A stretch of 64,000 bases of DNA, taken from contig OY783223.1 in the NCBI GenBank assembly GCA_963678705.1, forward strand, positions 5,208,001 through 5,272,000. Direction: 5' to 3'. The notes under the pieces are model-generated. The model was given only the letters and a program-made list of their open reading frames with translations, was not told the DNA's origin and ran no database searches. Shown here piece after piece: positions 1 through 11,547 of this stretch (the stretch's first letter is position 1; every line of letters starts with the position of its first letter). A program made the position numbers and the translations under genes. This DNA is from Panorpa germanica. Lineage: Eukaryota > Arthropoda > Insecta > Mecoptera > Panorpidae.

Positions 1-1280
1 TATATTTACAAGGTATTATTTATATTACAATTTACGCAGCTTTAGTTCTATATTTTATGCGTAACTAGAAGTATTTACTTTAGATTGTTCAAAAATGTAT
101 TTGAGAAAATATTTTGTATTTACTAAATTTAAATTTGTATGTACTAAATTCATATACGTTTGTATAAGAAAAATATTGGTTTTTAAACTCGAATTATGTT
201 GTTGTTACAAGAAAGACTTATTTTCTCTTTCTAATACTATATTTACAAGTAAATTTTAATAATATAATCATATATGTATTTAATACAAAATTTTAGTAAC
301 CGTGAATAATAGATTTGAATCAGTAACAGCAGACAAAGCACTACAATTATTTGTTTGATGGGTTCTCAAACTAGTGTCAAAGTGTGACAAGACGTTAATA
401 GAGGGGAGGAGCTGTAAGTTTCATGGCTTCACTTTTAATCCGAAATTAAACACAGAAAAGCAAGAACAAAAAAAATAAATTAAAGAAATATATATTTCTT
501 CCAAATGGGTGACGTTATAACAAGGAAGAAAATATAGATTTATAAATTAACACTGGATATAATTGAAGTTTAAATCACACAAATTAAACACGGATAGAAC
601 TGAATTTCTAGGTAAGTGGACTCCCATTACTTCGCATCTCTAAATGTCCCCTTTAATCCTTTCATAAATTGGTTAAAATTTTGTTGTGCTGCCTGGTGTT
701 ACTATTAATATTGGTTGTTCCAATAAGAACGTTGGATTTAGTATCATCTCATTTAGAACATTCTAATACAACGTATATAGATATATAGGGTGAGTGTTTA
801 ATATGAGATGATACTAACTCTGACACTCTATAATATATTTTGAGGATTTGGGGCAAAAGCTTAAAGTGTAATTTAGAAAACGGTTGTAATATTTTATCAA
901 TCTAAATTAATATCTGTCCGATAATGAAACATAGATGAAAAGATATTTATTTTTTAAAATCTCATTCATTATTTAAACTAAGAAAAATTGATATTTGTAA
1001 TAATAATAATACATCTTATATACTAAATGAACACAACAAATAAATACTTATATATTATATACTAATTTACACAATATTATGTTATATATCTGGTATATAA
1101 ATTACAATACAATTAGAAATAATTAATAATTAACATTTTACATCTTATCAGTCATGAATATAAAACGTCTCACCATTTTAATTTCATTATCGGACAGATT
1201 ATAACTAAATTAAAAAGAAAATGTTTGGATCTTTGGTAAATAGGTTTGCTTCTAAACTTTATTGTGATCGATTTTTATTT
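1..1280 (-). other. 3' flank / probable 3' UTR of Aplip1
   Basis: AT-rich DNA immediately downstream of the Aplip1 stop codon. Minus-strand AATAAA motifs occur within about 20 bases of the stop (for example at 1258-1263), so the 3' UTR could be very short, but other AATAAA-like words lie farther out and the real site cannot be chosen. No open reading frame, RNA gene or recognised repeat is visible in the remainder. Confidence 0.4.
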
Positions 1281-4200
1281 CTATTCAATATAGATATCTT
1301 CTATAGGATATGCTGTTTCAATAAACTTTTGATAGAACCTTTGAAACGCTCGACTGAAATATAGAAAGTATATTAGTTATTGGAATTCGATAACTTCTTT
1401 ATGTTTAATTACAGCAAATAGCAAGTTACTTACCCTACAGCTTCTGCAACTGGTCTTGTTGAATCATGCCCTCTGAACACGTGACACGCAAACCTTTGCA
1501 GCGCTGGATGTTTTGTGATAAAACCAAGGTACCTATGATCCCGAGGATGAAATGCACAGAAAGACACATTTTTTAGCGAGTAGAAGTAGTCAATACAAGG
1601 TCCACTCGTTCGTTTCTAAAAGAAAACGATAAAAGTGTTAATAAAAGGTTGTAGGCCTAAGAAGCCGTCTGTCAGTTGTACTTACTGGATGTTTCGATCG
1701 ATCAACCATCCGTAGACCTTGGTCCGACACTTCTAGTATGCACGGTTGCGCGGGTGGTTCTATTCCAGTGTCTCCAATAATTTTCCTAACTGCCTGACAA
1801 ACTACCCCCGTTCCCTTATGTGCAAGAGTTTCTACCGATCCCATATACCCCAGTAAATACCTTTCTCTTTTAACTTGAATGGAACTAGGATCGAAATCAC
1901 TATAGTCCATATCTACAGCATACGCCGAAGGGAAGATTCCTTGTCTTCCAGTCCTTAAATTGACACCCTCGCACCAGAGATCATCAGCTTCCTTCTGGAC
2001 GTACACGGGGTCCCCAATTTCAATGTCAATTTCGTCGTGATGCCTTGGAACAAACTTATGAAGACCTCTATGAGTTGCTTCCAGCATTTCCAGCCTACTG
2101 AAGGGAACTCCTCCGAAAGCTGGGGGAAAAGGCGATCCTGGTGATATTGAAGATGGCACAGCGGATGGGGAAATACTCTTAGGTCCATCTGTCGGTGAGT
2201 GTGCGGTACTATGCCCGCTATCTCCATCTAAACTATGCAACCTATCCGAATCCGGACTCGAATCCTCATCTAGGAGATAACTACATTTCAAAACTAGTAA
2301 TGGTCTTGTTTGATTTATTCCTCCAATAATTGTCCCCCTTCCAAGTTCATCAGCAAGAGAAGTTGGACCGGAATTACATAAAGCTAAAACGGAAGCTAAA
2401 ATAATATCATCATATTAATACAAGAGAATCTAAAGAAAAAAATATAAGTTTATAAAAATGTGGTACATTTTTTATTTTTTGGAATTTCTGGTAATCGTCT
2501 TCTTCTTCTTTCTCCTGATCCCCAAGGAATTGGTGCTACTACTGGTCCTATAGGTCTTGTTGTTCTTAATCCATCGCCTTCTTCTTCATCTTCTCCGCTG
2601 CTGCTTCTTAACGGTGCGGGCGGAGGTGCAGGGGGTGCTCTGGGTGGTTCCTCGATGTCTGATACGTCACTTTTTGATGATGGGGAATCTTCTTCCAAAC
2701 CGACATCGTGGACTATCCTAAAAGAACAAGAAACGACAATTTTATTTAGAAATTTAATTAGATTTCTCCTTTAAAGTTAAATATTTCATGATCTAAATCT
2801 TCTAATTGGGTTACATGTTCCTAATTACTCATACACCCTGAGATAACTTAAGTTTCAGATATTCTTAACGAGCGCTATTGTCTCACGATAATTAAATTGA
2901 ACTGCTTCAAGCTAATACGTCGAAAACATCTCACTGCAAAGCTGGCATAGCTTAATTATATTTTAAATTCAATATATTTTCTACACAGATACCCTACAAA
3001 CGAATCTTATTCATTTCTGGTACGATTCGGTTTCGTTCGTTCGAACGGGTCTTGTTAAAATTGTTTGTAAGGTATTATTTTTGAAATTAGTAATTTTATC
3101 CGGTTATTATCAGTGCTCCTATTACCAGAAACCCAGATCGCAGTTTAAATAAACCCAAAAAGAATCTAACTCGTCATGTATGACCGGGGCTTGTGTCCTC
3201 ATTTTTTAGTGGTCGATTTAGTTTTCGATTGTTGATTGAAATTGGTGTTAATAAATGTGTATTGGCGTGTCTATTTTATTAAATATTTAAATGTTGACGG
3301 AGATATAGCAATTAAAAGTTTGAATTGTAGTTTTAGCGCTAGAAATGGTCGGCCATATTTGTATTACGTGAAATGCATTTTAACGTCAGTTATTGGTCAG
3401 TGCTGTGGTAATGTTCTGTAGCTGTTGGTAGTCAAATAATCAAGTCAAAACAAAGAATAATAAGTTTTTATTTTATTTAATCCTGCTAAGGCAGACATAA
3501 TATTGAAATTTGATTGTTCCTTGAAATAGCTATAAGTAATATTTGATATTTTGACATATAAATACATATAGCAGAGATTTATGATCTGTAAGGTTGGTAA
3601 CCTTACACAAGGATTGTGATGTCACATGCACTTGGAATGTGTACAACATTGAATCCCTTTAATAATTAAAGAGACAAAATGACTTTTTTAATTGTTAATA
3701 TCTTTTAACATATAAGGAGTTATTAAAAAATAATTGAACATTTGAGGTTCTAGTAACTCACTTTATCAATATATAGTACACTTTTATAGAAATTAAGACA
3801 TAGGACACAAGCTCATTAATTGTTTTAAGACAGAGCTCTGCAATCTTTAATTGGATGATGGCAGTATATTTTAACTTAAATATTCAATAAATATCCGGTG
3901 TGAGTCATGGGTCTTACTTTGAGAATCCCTGTTATTGTTGTGTAGACAAATTGACTTAAAATGGAGGGAAACCAACGAATTAACAATGATTTGGTATATT
4001 TTGACGAAAGGGTCTAACAACTTGCAAAATATATGAAGCAATCCGCTCATTATCAACAAGTTACAAAAGTACAATGATCGTCAAATATAATCGCAGTTGC
4101 AGAAATAATAAGAATAAGAAAGTTGAAAGTAACTAGGCAAACGCAATATCTAAAATATTGACTTAATAATGAATTAATATTTTTAGTAACTCCTACAAAT

Positions 4201-4960
4201 AAAATTCTGCAACTACAATAACACATTTCTGAATTATTACATTTAAATATCGGATTTTAGCTTCTTTTGCTAACACAGTAGTATGCTTGTTTCACTCAAA
4301 CACATGAGGAGCACATCTAGATAAGAAAATGGCACAGGAATGAATAATTAATCACCGAAACCTACAAATGTCACGTGATCTAATGCAAGATTAAGTAAAA
4401 CGGCATCTGCAATCTTTTTCTTTAAAAAACTATTGATTTTGTCACTTGTGTTATATATTGACAACAACTTTAAGCTATTAAAGCACGAAAAGAAACTATT
4501 TGGCAAGGAATAGGAGCAAATAAGAACATATCTCTAAGATATAGAAAAATGCCTACTATATATTATAAATATCGGTTTTTAAAAATGATTTTGATTTAAA
4601 ATTAGTAGCTCTTTTAAGATAAATTTAAATTTGTGTAATTGTTGGTTATTTATAATTTAAAATTTAGCGTTTATTAAATTTTTAGCACATATTTATGAAA
4701 ACACTTATTTTTTATTAAAAACCACACAATTTTGTAGTTAAACACTTTTTAAAAACATAAACTTAAATATTTCAACCTTTAAAATATTTTTTATCAAAAA
4801 CCAAAACACATTTTTAGTAATATTATTAATGAAGTGATATAAATATATTTATAAATAATTATAAATAATAATCTTACGAGTAGAAAGGTGCGGGTGCTCT
4901 TAAATGTTGTGGTAATCTTTCAAATGTTTGGCGAAATTCTTCAAATTCAGTATCAGCCAT
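1281..4960 (-). CDS. Aplip1: JNK-interacting protein 1 / APP-like-interacting protein 1 (SH3-PTB scaffold), complete, 5 coding exons
   Basis: Cytoplasmic scaffold and kinesin-1 adaptor of the JIP1 family. Family knowledge: it links JNK-pathway kinases and APP-like cargo to kinesin light chain in axons. Exons in transcript order are 4878-4960, 2467-2717, 1686-2395, 1434-1615 and 1281-1353. All introns are GT-AG and the phases agree (1299 nt, 432 codons plus TAG). The start is ATG at 4960, reading MADTEFEEF, as in insect relatives. Residues about 28-110 are acidic and proline-rich, then basic with [14 protein letters not shown]. Residues about 219-274 form the SH3 domain, with DLWCEG and GIFPSAYA visible. 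Residues about 288-424 form the PTB domain, with [24 protein letters not shown] and FACHVF. The C-terminus [10 protein letters not shown] matches the JIP1 tail that binds kinesin light chain TPRs, including the conserved Tyr. I do not see the classical JNK-docking motif of vertebrate JIP1. The exon 2 donor (gtacca, after 2467) is weak but phase-consistent. Intron 1 carries a MITE copy. Confidence 0.95.
2718..4877 (-). other. Aplip1 intron 1 (2.2 kb) with embedded MITE
   Basis: Intron between the first coding exon (ending phase 2 on TC) and exon 2 (starting with G), so a serine codon is split across the junction. The donor is gtaaga and the acceptor is a pyrimidine-rich tract ending ttttag. 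About 630 bases are MITE copy A; the rest is AT-rich non-coding sequence. The exact phase match argues against a skipped coding exon, although an alternative exon cannot be excluded. Confidence 0.8.
3186..3815 (+). mobile_element. MITE family 1, copy A (in Aplip1 intron 1)
   Basis: A full-length non-autonomous element of about 630 bases. It is bounded by terminal inverted repeats beginning TGGGCTTGTGTCCT (first base altered here) and ending GGACACAAGC-CA. The family shares an internal body containing GACGGAGATATAGCAATTAAAAG and a segment with TTTAGCGCTAGAAATGGTC. It has no coding capacity. Target-site duplications could not be recognised, so the superfamily is not assigned. Its orientation is opposite to copy B on the other side of Aplip1 exon 1. 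Confidence 0.85.
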
Positions 4961-5214
4961 GATGAGTGCAATTCGAGAACATCTTCATGACGCGACCTCT
5001 TTATCGATTCCGTTTACGATTTACGCATGCGTCTAGAGGGTTCACTGGAGTACTACATCGTCTACAAGGGTTTTTCTGACGGTATAAGGGTGACTCATAA
5101 TAGTTTTGTTTTGTGCCGATAGAGGGTAGGACAGAGTAAATAACAAATGAATGTTTTTTGTTGTAGATAGTTTTTGAAATATCATACGTACATGGTTTTT
5201 GAATTAGAGTTAAA
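4961..5214 (-). promoter_or_regulatory. Aplip1 5' UTR / proximal promoter region
   Basis: This 254-base stretch lies between the Aplip1 start codon and MITE copy B, and is less AT-rich than its surroundings. TATCGAT at 5002-5008 matches seven of the eight bases of the insect DRE motif (TATCGATA), a common promoter element of broadly expressed insect genes. No TATA box is obvious. The promoter role is inferred from position and composition only. Confidence 0.4.
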
Positions 5215-5814
5215 TGGGCTTGTGTCCTAAGTCTTAATTTCTATAAAAGTGTACTATATATTGATAAAGTTGGTTACTAAAACCTCAAATGTCTAATTAT
5301 TTTTTAATAACTCCTTATATGTTATTATTTTGTCTCTTTAATTATTAAAGGAATTAAACGTTGTACACATTCCAAATTCATGTGACATCACAACCGCTGC
5401 CAACCGTACAGCTCATAAATCTCTGCTATATGTATTTATATATCTAAATATCAAATATTATTTACAGCTATTTCAAAGAATAATCAAATTTCAATATTAT
5501 GTCTGCCGTAACAGGGTTAAATAAAATATAAACTTATTATTCTTTGAGTTGACTTGATTATTTGACTACCAACAGCTACAAAACATTACCGCAGCACTGA
5601 CCTACTCAACAAATAACTGACGTTAAAATGTATTTCACGTCATACAAATATGGCCGAACATTTCTAGCGCTAAAACTACAATTCAAACTTTTAATTACTA
5701 TATCTCCGTCAATATTTAGATATTTAATAAAATAGACACGCTAATACACATTTATTAACATCAATTTCAATCAACAATTGAAAAATCGACCACTAAAAAA
5801 TGAGAACACATGCA
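5215..5814 (-). mobile_element. MITE family 1, copy B (upstream of Aplip1)
   Basis: Same element as copy A in reverse orientation. It starts TGGGCTTGTGTCCTAAG and its far terminus is degraded (GAACACATGCA instead of GGACACAAGCCCA). It ends the proximal promoter region of Aplip1 about 255 bases upstream of the start codon. Confidence 0.85.
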
Positions 5815-6214
5815 CGTATAAATCTATATTCAAATATTTCCGGTGTCTCAAGACTGTCTCAAGACTTAAAATAGTAATTTAATTTTTCATTTTAATTAAT
5901 GGTTCCATCGTACGATCTCGTCGAAATAATAAACTGCTTTAGTACACTTAGTGGCATAAAAATAAATGAATTATTTATTAGTGCGAGTTTTATCTGCGTA
6001 AATTTAATTCATTTCTCTTCTCTTATCGACTGTGACGTCATGTGTTGAGCAGTGTACACTCTTTGCCCATCGTGCTGCTGCTTTACCTTAAATAGGGGTA
6101 GTTTTCACACAGGGTGATTTAGAAATATATTTATTTCGATTATTTATGCTATTCTGCATGGTGCTCATGTGTTGCTGAAATCAAAAAAGCTATATTTAAC
6201 GTTTATTATTCCAA

Positions 6215-6340
6215 ATTTCCACTGTGTTGGCCGTTATTCCTACAACGTCATCTATGGCGTTCATGAGTGTATGATTTCATTGATCGGTTCTTTTTAAAGA
6301 CAGATGAGCTTTATACCAACTAAAGAAATATTATTTCTTT

Positions 6341-6345
<5 letters not shown>
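6215..6345 (-). repeat. Fold-back family, internal fragment
   Basis: Reads GTGTTGGCCGTTATTCC, then a GGCGTTCATGAG segment, then ACTAAAGAAATA. This is the reverse complement of the central part of the elements at 10484-10960 and 32503-33016. Arms are not present here, and the fragment runs straight into the TA microsatellite. Confidence 0.65.

Positions 6346-6420
<75 letters not shown>
6344..6420. repeat. TA dinucleotide microsatellite
   Basis: About 77 bases of uninterrupted TA repeats beside a fold-back element fragment. Likely length-polymorphic. Confidence 0.95.
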
Positions 6421-6422
<2 letters not shown>

Positions 6423-6806
6423 TTATACGAAACCAACCACTGTACTTCTAAAGCTTTAACATTCAATATTAATTCAAGCAGTAATAAAAGCTCGGTCTAT
6501 TTGATTTATTTATCTAGGATTTTAAAAGCTTTGAAGATGTTTGCTTTAAGCTTTTCTATTTGAATTCAGTTCGAGTAGAAACTCAACAGTTTCTAGTATA
6601 ATGTCACGCCATTTTCTATTTCTAGACGTTATTTGCTTATCCTAGTTTTGCAACTAGGTTGGAATATGTTCAGATTTTTACAGATAACCTTTAGAACTGT
6701 TATTACATATTTCTTTGTTATATTAATTTGGGTTTGTATTTTATTTTATGTCATGTATACTAAGGTACTTGAAACGTATAACGCGAACTAGGGAACGAAG
6801 AAAGAG

Positions 6807-7118
6807 GAAGCTAGTATTAGGAAAAAGAGGATGAGAAAACATGTAGGATGTATGACAAAGAGGAGGAAAGCTGGAACACATGCAGAGTAAGTGCAGAAAG
6901 AAAGTTAAAAGCAGTATGAGTATGAAGGAACTTGCAAAGAAAAAGAGAAGAAAGATGGAGGAAGCTATAGTATTAGGAAAAAGAGGATGAGAAAACATGT
7001 AGGATGTATAACAAAGAGGAGGAAAGCTGGAACACATGGAGAGTAAGTGCAGAAAAAAAAGTTAAAAGCAGTATGAGTATGAAGCAACTTGCAAAGAAAA
7101 AGAGAAGAAAGATGGAAG
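6807..7118. repeat. Tandem duplication of a retroelement-like segment (2 units of about 153 bp)
   Basis: Two adjacent units share GTATTAGGAAAAAGAGGATG, then ACAAAGAGGAGGAAAGCTGG and GTTAAAAGCAGTATGAGTATG, with few differences. In one frame the sequence resembles the finger-like ESWNHM...C segment found near the C-terminus of non-LTR reverse transcriptases, with frameshifts. The purine-rich strand matches the style of the elements at 27321 and 61240. Confidence 0.7.
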
Positions 7119-7296
7119 TAAGGAGAAGGAAGAAAAAGTAGGAAGAGAACATGGGATACGAAAATTGTAAAGGAAGAAGAGAAATTAGAAAAAGTTTAAA
7201 CTATAAATGAATGGATGAACGTAATGAAATTAACAATAAAAATATAATAAGTTACTTTTGTGTATACTAGATAGCATGATTAATTAATTACCGACC

Positions 7297-7412
7297 TTAG
7301 AGCATATATATAAGGAGAGTGAATGCTGGCCTTGAAAGTGCGTCCAAAATGTGTGCGAGAGAGAAAGGTATATGTTCCTATTTGCTCTATATGCACATGC
7401 GTCGAAAGTGAC
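7297..7412 (+). repeat. Fold-back family, solitary arm
   Basis: Begins TAGAGCATATATATA and continues through CCAAAATGTGTGCGAGAGAG to GCGTCGAAAGTGAC. This matches one full arm of the elements at 10484-10960 and 32503-33016. No second arm is present before MITE copy C. Confidence 0.8.
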
Positions 7413-7479
7413 ATAGTGTCGTAAATTTATTATCACGCGCCTGCCATTGCGGATGGGATTTTCTATTACTATATTTTAT

Positions 7480-8114
7480 TGGGCTTGTGTCCTCATTTTT
7501 TAGTGGTCGATTTTTCAATTGTTGATTGAAATTGATGTTAATAAATGTGTATTGGCGTGTCTATTTTATTAAATATCTAAATGTTGACGGAGATATAGCA
7601 ATTAAAAGTTTGAATTGTAGTTTTAGTGCTAGAAATGGTCGACCATATTTGTATGACGTGAAATGCATTTTAACGTCAGTTATTTATTGAGTAGGTCAGT
7701 GCAGTGGTAATGTTTTGTAGCTGTTGGTAGTCAAATAATCAAATCAAATCAAGGAATAATGAGTTTTTATTTTATTTAACCCTGCTAAGGCAGACATAAT
7801 ATTAAAATTTTATTGTTCCTTGAAATAGCTGTAAATAATATTTGATATTTTGATGTATAAATACATATAGCAGAGATTTATGAGCTGTAAGGTTGGTAAC
7901 CTCACACAAGGGTTGTGATGTCACATGCACTTGGAATGTGTACAACGTTGAATCCCTTTAATAATTAAAGAGACACAATGACTTTTTTAATTGTTAATAT
8001 CTCTTAACATATAAGGAGTTATTAAAAAATAATTGAACATTTAAGGTTCTAGTAATCCACTTTATCAATATATAGTACACTTTTGTAGAAATTAAGACAT
8101 ACGACACAAGCCCA
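7480..8114 (+). mobile_element. MITE family 1, copy C
   Basis: A complete copy with both inverted termini (TGGGCTTGTGTCCTC at the left, GACACAAGCCCA at the right). It lies in the spacer between Aplip1 and Trh, shortly after a solitary arm of the fold-back family. Confidence 0.9.
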
Positions 8115-8721
8115 TTAGCAAACGCGCGGTAGTATAATGTTCCCACTAGCATAGCTGGAGGTTTATTCGAACAAGTCTCCTATTAGTTATTTGTATTGAT
8201 AGACAAATGAAGTAAAACTCCAGAAATTAGTAAATATCAAACAATATATTGTCATAATCTTAACAAAACGCTTCCTTTAATATTAATCCGAGATCTTCCG
8301 TCTAAAAGCGTAGTTCACAATGCAACACAAACCATTTATCTTCTTTAATCGTAATTTCTTTTAGCAAAGCTCTTGTCATAATATGTACAACCCCTTCCAA
8401 AATGTTGACAATAGGGGTAGATTTCAAGGAATGGTCCTGACGTTGAAATTATCTCAAATCTGAGCCGTCACGGCTTACATAATGATATCAAATTGAATAA
8501 AGGGATGATGGTTATCGTTACGAATAGTTAGACATGTCTAAAATTAGCTGAATATCAATTAACGAAATCTATTATTAATTATATTACACAGAAAATCAAG
8601 AAAATTTGGAGCCGTTCATACTACTGATCACAAACGCACCGTATACAAATAAGTAGCCTTGTAATATGATGTAATATGTTAAACAAAATAAATGGCATTA
8701 TGTCTGTGAATATAAAGTTAA

Positions 8722-8955
8722 CTAGCGTTAATCCCCGTCGCGAAGCGACGTCTGTCTTTTATGTGTGAATTGAATTTCATCTCTAATATTAATTTCCTTT
8801 TTCAATTAAAATATTTATCTCATTCTAAGTCACGATAAAAGATGAAATTCACGCAGTCACGTGACGAGATTTTTAAACCGTGACGATTTTTTTACCGTGA
8901 CGAGATTTATAAGCTTTACGTTTCCGATTTTAAAGTTACGTACAAGTTTAAGTTA
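8722..8955 (-). mobile_element. Helitron-like 3' end with hairpin
   Basis: On the minus strand the sequence ends with the stem-loop CGTCGC-TTC-GCGACG (8736-8750), ten bases, then CTAG followed by T. This is the canonical 3' architecture of Helitrons (hairpin, about 10 nt, CTRR, insertion before T). The body extends toward higher coordinates and has a related copy at 60033, with shared AATTTCATCTCTAATATTAA-like sequence. The 5' end was not found; it is truncated or interrupted by the TTAA element at 8956. Confidence 0.7.
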
Positions 8956-9715
8956 TTAAAGAGGTACAGGACGTTAACGTAAATGATGAAAACGTTGTAA
9001 AATTTGGAGGGTCGATACAAATAGTTAAAATACATGCTGTCTCAAAATTTCAGAGACCTAGGGTTCATAGTTTTCTTTTTATACATGATTGAAAATAGTC
9101 ATTTTCTATACAAATCATAATTTTTAGCTCAATTTCACCACATAATATAACTTTTAACTATAAAAGAATGGTGACACGGCTTTCAAAAACTAGGCGTATA
9201 TAAAATAATCTTTTCTGTAACTATTGCAAAAAGAAAATTACCAAAAGGATACCTATTTACGAAAATATTTAAATAATACCAGTAAGAAACAGTAAATGTA
9301 GGTTATAAGCCGGCAACGTTGCAAATGCCAATTTGAGCGGGAAATTCAAAATCGGAATAAATGTTATATAAAATATAACAATTTGTTGGTCAAAGAACCA
9401 AATCACGCATGCGCCAGCACACGTAAATTTGCAGCGTTGCAAAATTTATTATTCCTTTTTCAAAATATTTAATTTGTATTTAAATTGAATTAATAAATTT
9501 GATATTAATTATAAATAATTTTTATTTTAATAAACTACTATATGCATAAAAAATCATTTTAACTAGCAAATTGCAGTTTAATAGGGAAATGAAAAATTCA
9601 TTTTCAAAGGTACAGTCCCAATATTTGCTCGTCCCTCATGTACTTCGTATTATCCATTTCGTATTACCGAAAGATAAACTTTTTGCATTGACGGTACGTC
9701 CTGTACCTCCTTTAA
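8956..9715 (-). mobile_element. TTAA-flanked MITE (piggyBac-like), copy 1
   Basis: Bounded by TTAA-AGAGGTACAGGACGT on the left and ACGTCCTGTACCTCCT-TTAA on the right, about 760 bases. TTAA target duplication plus short inverted termini is the pattern of piggyBac-type elements; no transposase is encoded. The body matches copies at 42625 and 62928 in the opposite orientation. The 64-codon frame at 9571-9765 is part of this element and not a gene. Confidence 0.85.
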
Positions 9716-10483
9716 TAAATGTCAAAGTGCAAATCAAAATTTTGATTGAAATTGCTCCTTTATAATATTGTAATCCTTGTAAAAGTATTTGCCACATAAC
9801 TTCAATTCTTTAATAAATATCCTAAAAATCAATCACAAAGACATTCTCGTATATACTATGCTAAACATTTTCCTTCACTCTGATGTAAATTTAAAGACGC
9901 AACAAGTACACATCTTTGAAGTCACTGAAGAAGAATATTTCCTCATTCATCAGTTTTCCTCAAGAGGATTTATTTATTTTTAGCTTCTGAGTTTACAATC
10001 TCCACAAAGAAAACATCACAACACTTTATTTCCATTAATCTCGTCCAAACCATTTGGGAACCACCTCTCTTCCTCCCATTGTGTTAACGTTACATCCCAT
10101 TCCAATACTCCTACCCATTCCCATACCCTTACCCTTACTCCTACTCCCTCAACTCACAGAATTTCTTGTTATCAATCGCCTTCCTGATAATACTTGTAAA
10201 TGTTATTCAATGACCTGCCTACTTTGCTGAGTGTAGGTCCGTGTTAGTTTTACAGTACCCCCTTTGCTCATCCCTTAATATTAAGGGTGTGCAACACCAT
10301 ACACGTTTAACACCCACACATTGGGAGATACTTTTGTCTTAACAGAAACTACGAACTATCAATTGGCTTGGTTTGCTCTTTGATTTGTTGCAGTTTGAAT
10401 GCAGCGGGGGGAGGGAAATCGTCTATTTAAACCTTAAAGCATATATATATGTGAATAGCCTATATTTCTTATTAATTAAAAAT

Positions 10484-10960
10484 GTGGCCAAAATGTGTGC
10501 GAGAGAGAAGGGTATATGTTCCTATTTGTTCTCTATGCGCATGCGTCGAAAGTGACAGCTGTCTAGGTATAATAGATATTAATATTCTCTTAAGATACAA
10601 TAATAAAAATATATGTAAAGAAATTATATTTCTTTAGTTGGTACAAAGCTCATGAACGCCATAGATGTCGCTCTAGGGATAACGGCCAACACAGTTGGAG
10701 TGAAATAGAACCCACGTTTTTAGTTATATTTATATTTATATATACTTTATTTATATTTATACATATCTACATTATTCTACAACAATATAATGTCATATTT
10801 AACAACTGTCACGTATTATATCAAGACACCTCTGACTTGATAACGTCACTTTCGACGCATGCGTATAGAGAACAAATAGGAACATATACCTTTTTCTCTC
10901 GCACACATTTTGGACACACTTTCAGGTTCAGCTTTCACTCTCCATATATATATGCTCTAA
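10484..10960. mobile_element. Fold-back MITE with long inverted arms, copy 1
   Basis: The left arm starts within GGCCAAAATGTGTGCGAGAG and runs to GCATGCGTCGAAAGTGACAG. The right arm is its reverse complement and continues to GGAGAGTG...TAGAGCATATATATA read outward, so the left arm is truncated by about 40 bases. Arms are roughly 80-130 bases; the centre is AT-rich and carries ATAGATGTCGCT and AACGGCCAACACAG. Non-coding. Single strands could form a long hairpin. Confidence 0.85.
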
Positions 10961-11409
10961 GATTTAAACTAATGTGTGATACAAGATAACTAGATGTCTT
11001 TAGTTCGAACACTTAGAAGGAATACATTGCATTGTAGATGAGCCTTTTTTCATCTTGAAATATAATTCTATGAGAATTTAAATCATAAAATTCTCAGAGT
11101 TTAAAAATGACAGAAACTAGGAGCTCGAATAAAATCCTGGGACTCAAACGTGCATAATTCATTGGTATCTATAAGCCCGAAGATTATGGATCCTAGGAGC
11201 TTAGTCTCGGTGAAGAAGTAGCCAAGGGTCCAGATATTTTACGGAATAGCGAGGTCGACTAAGGTCCATTTCTATTTAGAAGCGAGCAATTCTATCTAGA
11301 TACCGAACGGATCGCTATGGCCTGCACTATTCTGATTTTGTATATTATAATAAGGACACGTTGAATGATATTAGATAACTAGTATTGAAGACCAGAAAAC
11401 CATAACTAG

Positions 11410-11547
11410 ATAAAGACTCAGTCTGCATATATTTTTGTATTCGCAAAACTCGAAAAGTAGTAGGTCGATTGACTTGAAATTTTGACACAACGTTGAATCA
11501 TTTCATATCATACTGAGTCACAGCGAAGGGTGGCCGGGTTTAGTTAG
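11410..11547 (+). repeat. Degenerate Helitron-like tail
   Basis: Contains GTCGATTGACTTGAAATTTTGACACA and ends GGTGGCCGGGTTTAGTTAGTAT. This resembles the end of the better-preserved element at 35801-36133 (GTGGCCGGGACAGCTAGT). The CTAG terminus has mutated to TTAG. Confidence 0.45.

Noticed and set aside
1955-2227. Second minus-strand frame overlapping Aplip1 exon 3
   Set aside because: Shadow frame of the SH3-containing exon; the real frame gives recognisable SH3 and PTB domains.
2460-2774. Plus-strand 104-codon frame rich in Ser, Pro and Gly
   Set aside because: It is the antisense of Aplip1 exon 2; the minus-strand exon is supported by family similarity and splice phase.
9571-9983. Two 64-codon plus-strand frames
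   Set aside because: The first lies in TTAA MITE copy 1 and recurs as antisense of copies 2 and 3; the second is ordinary AT-rich sequence.
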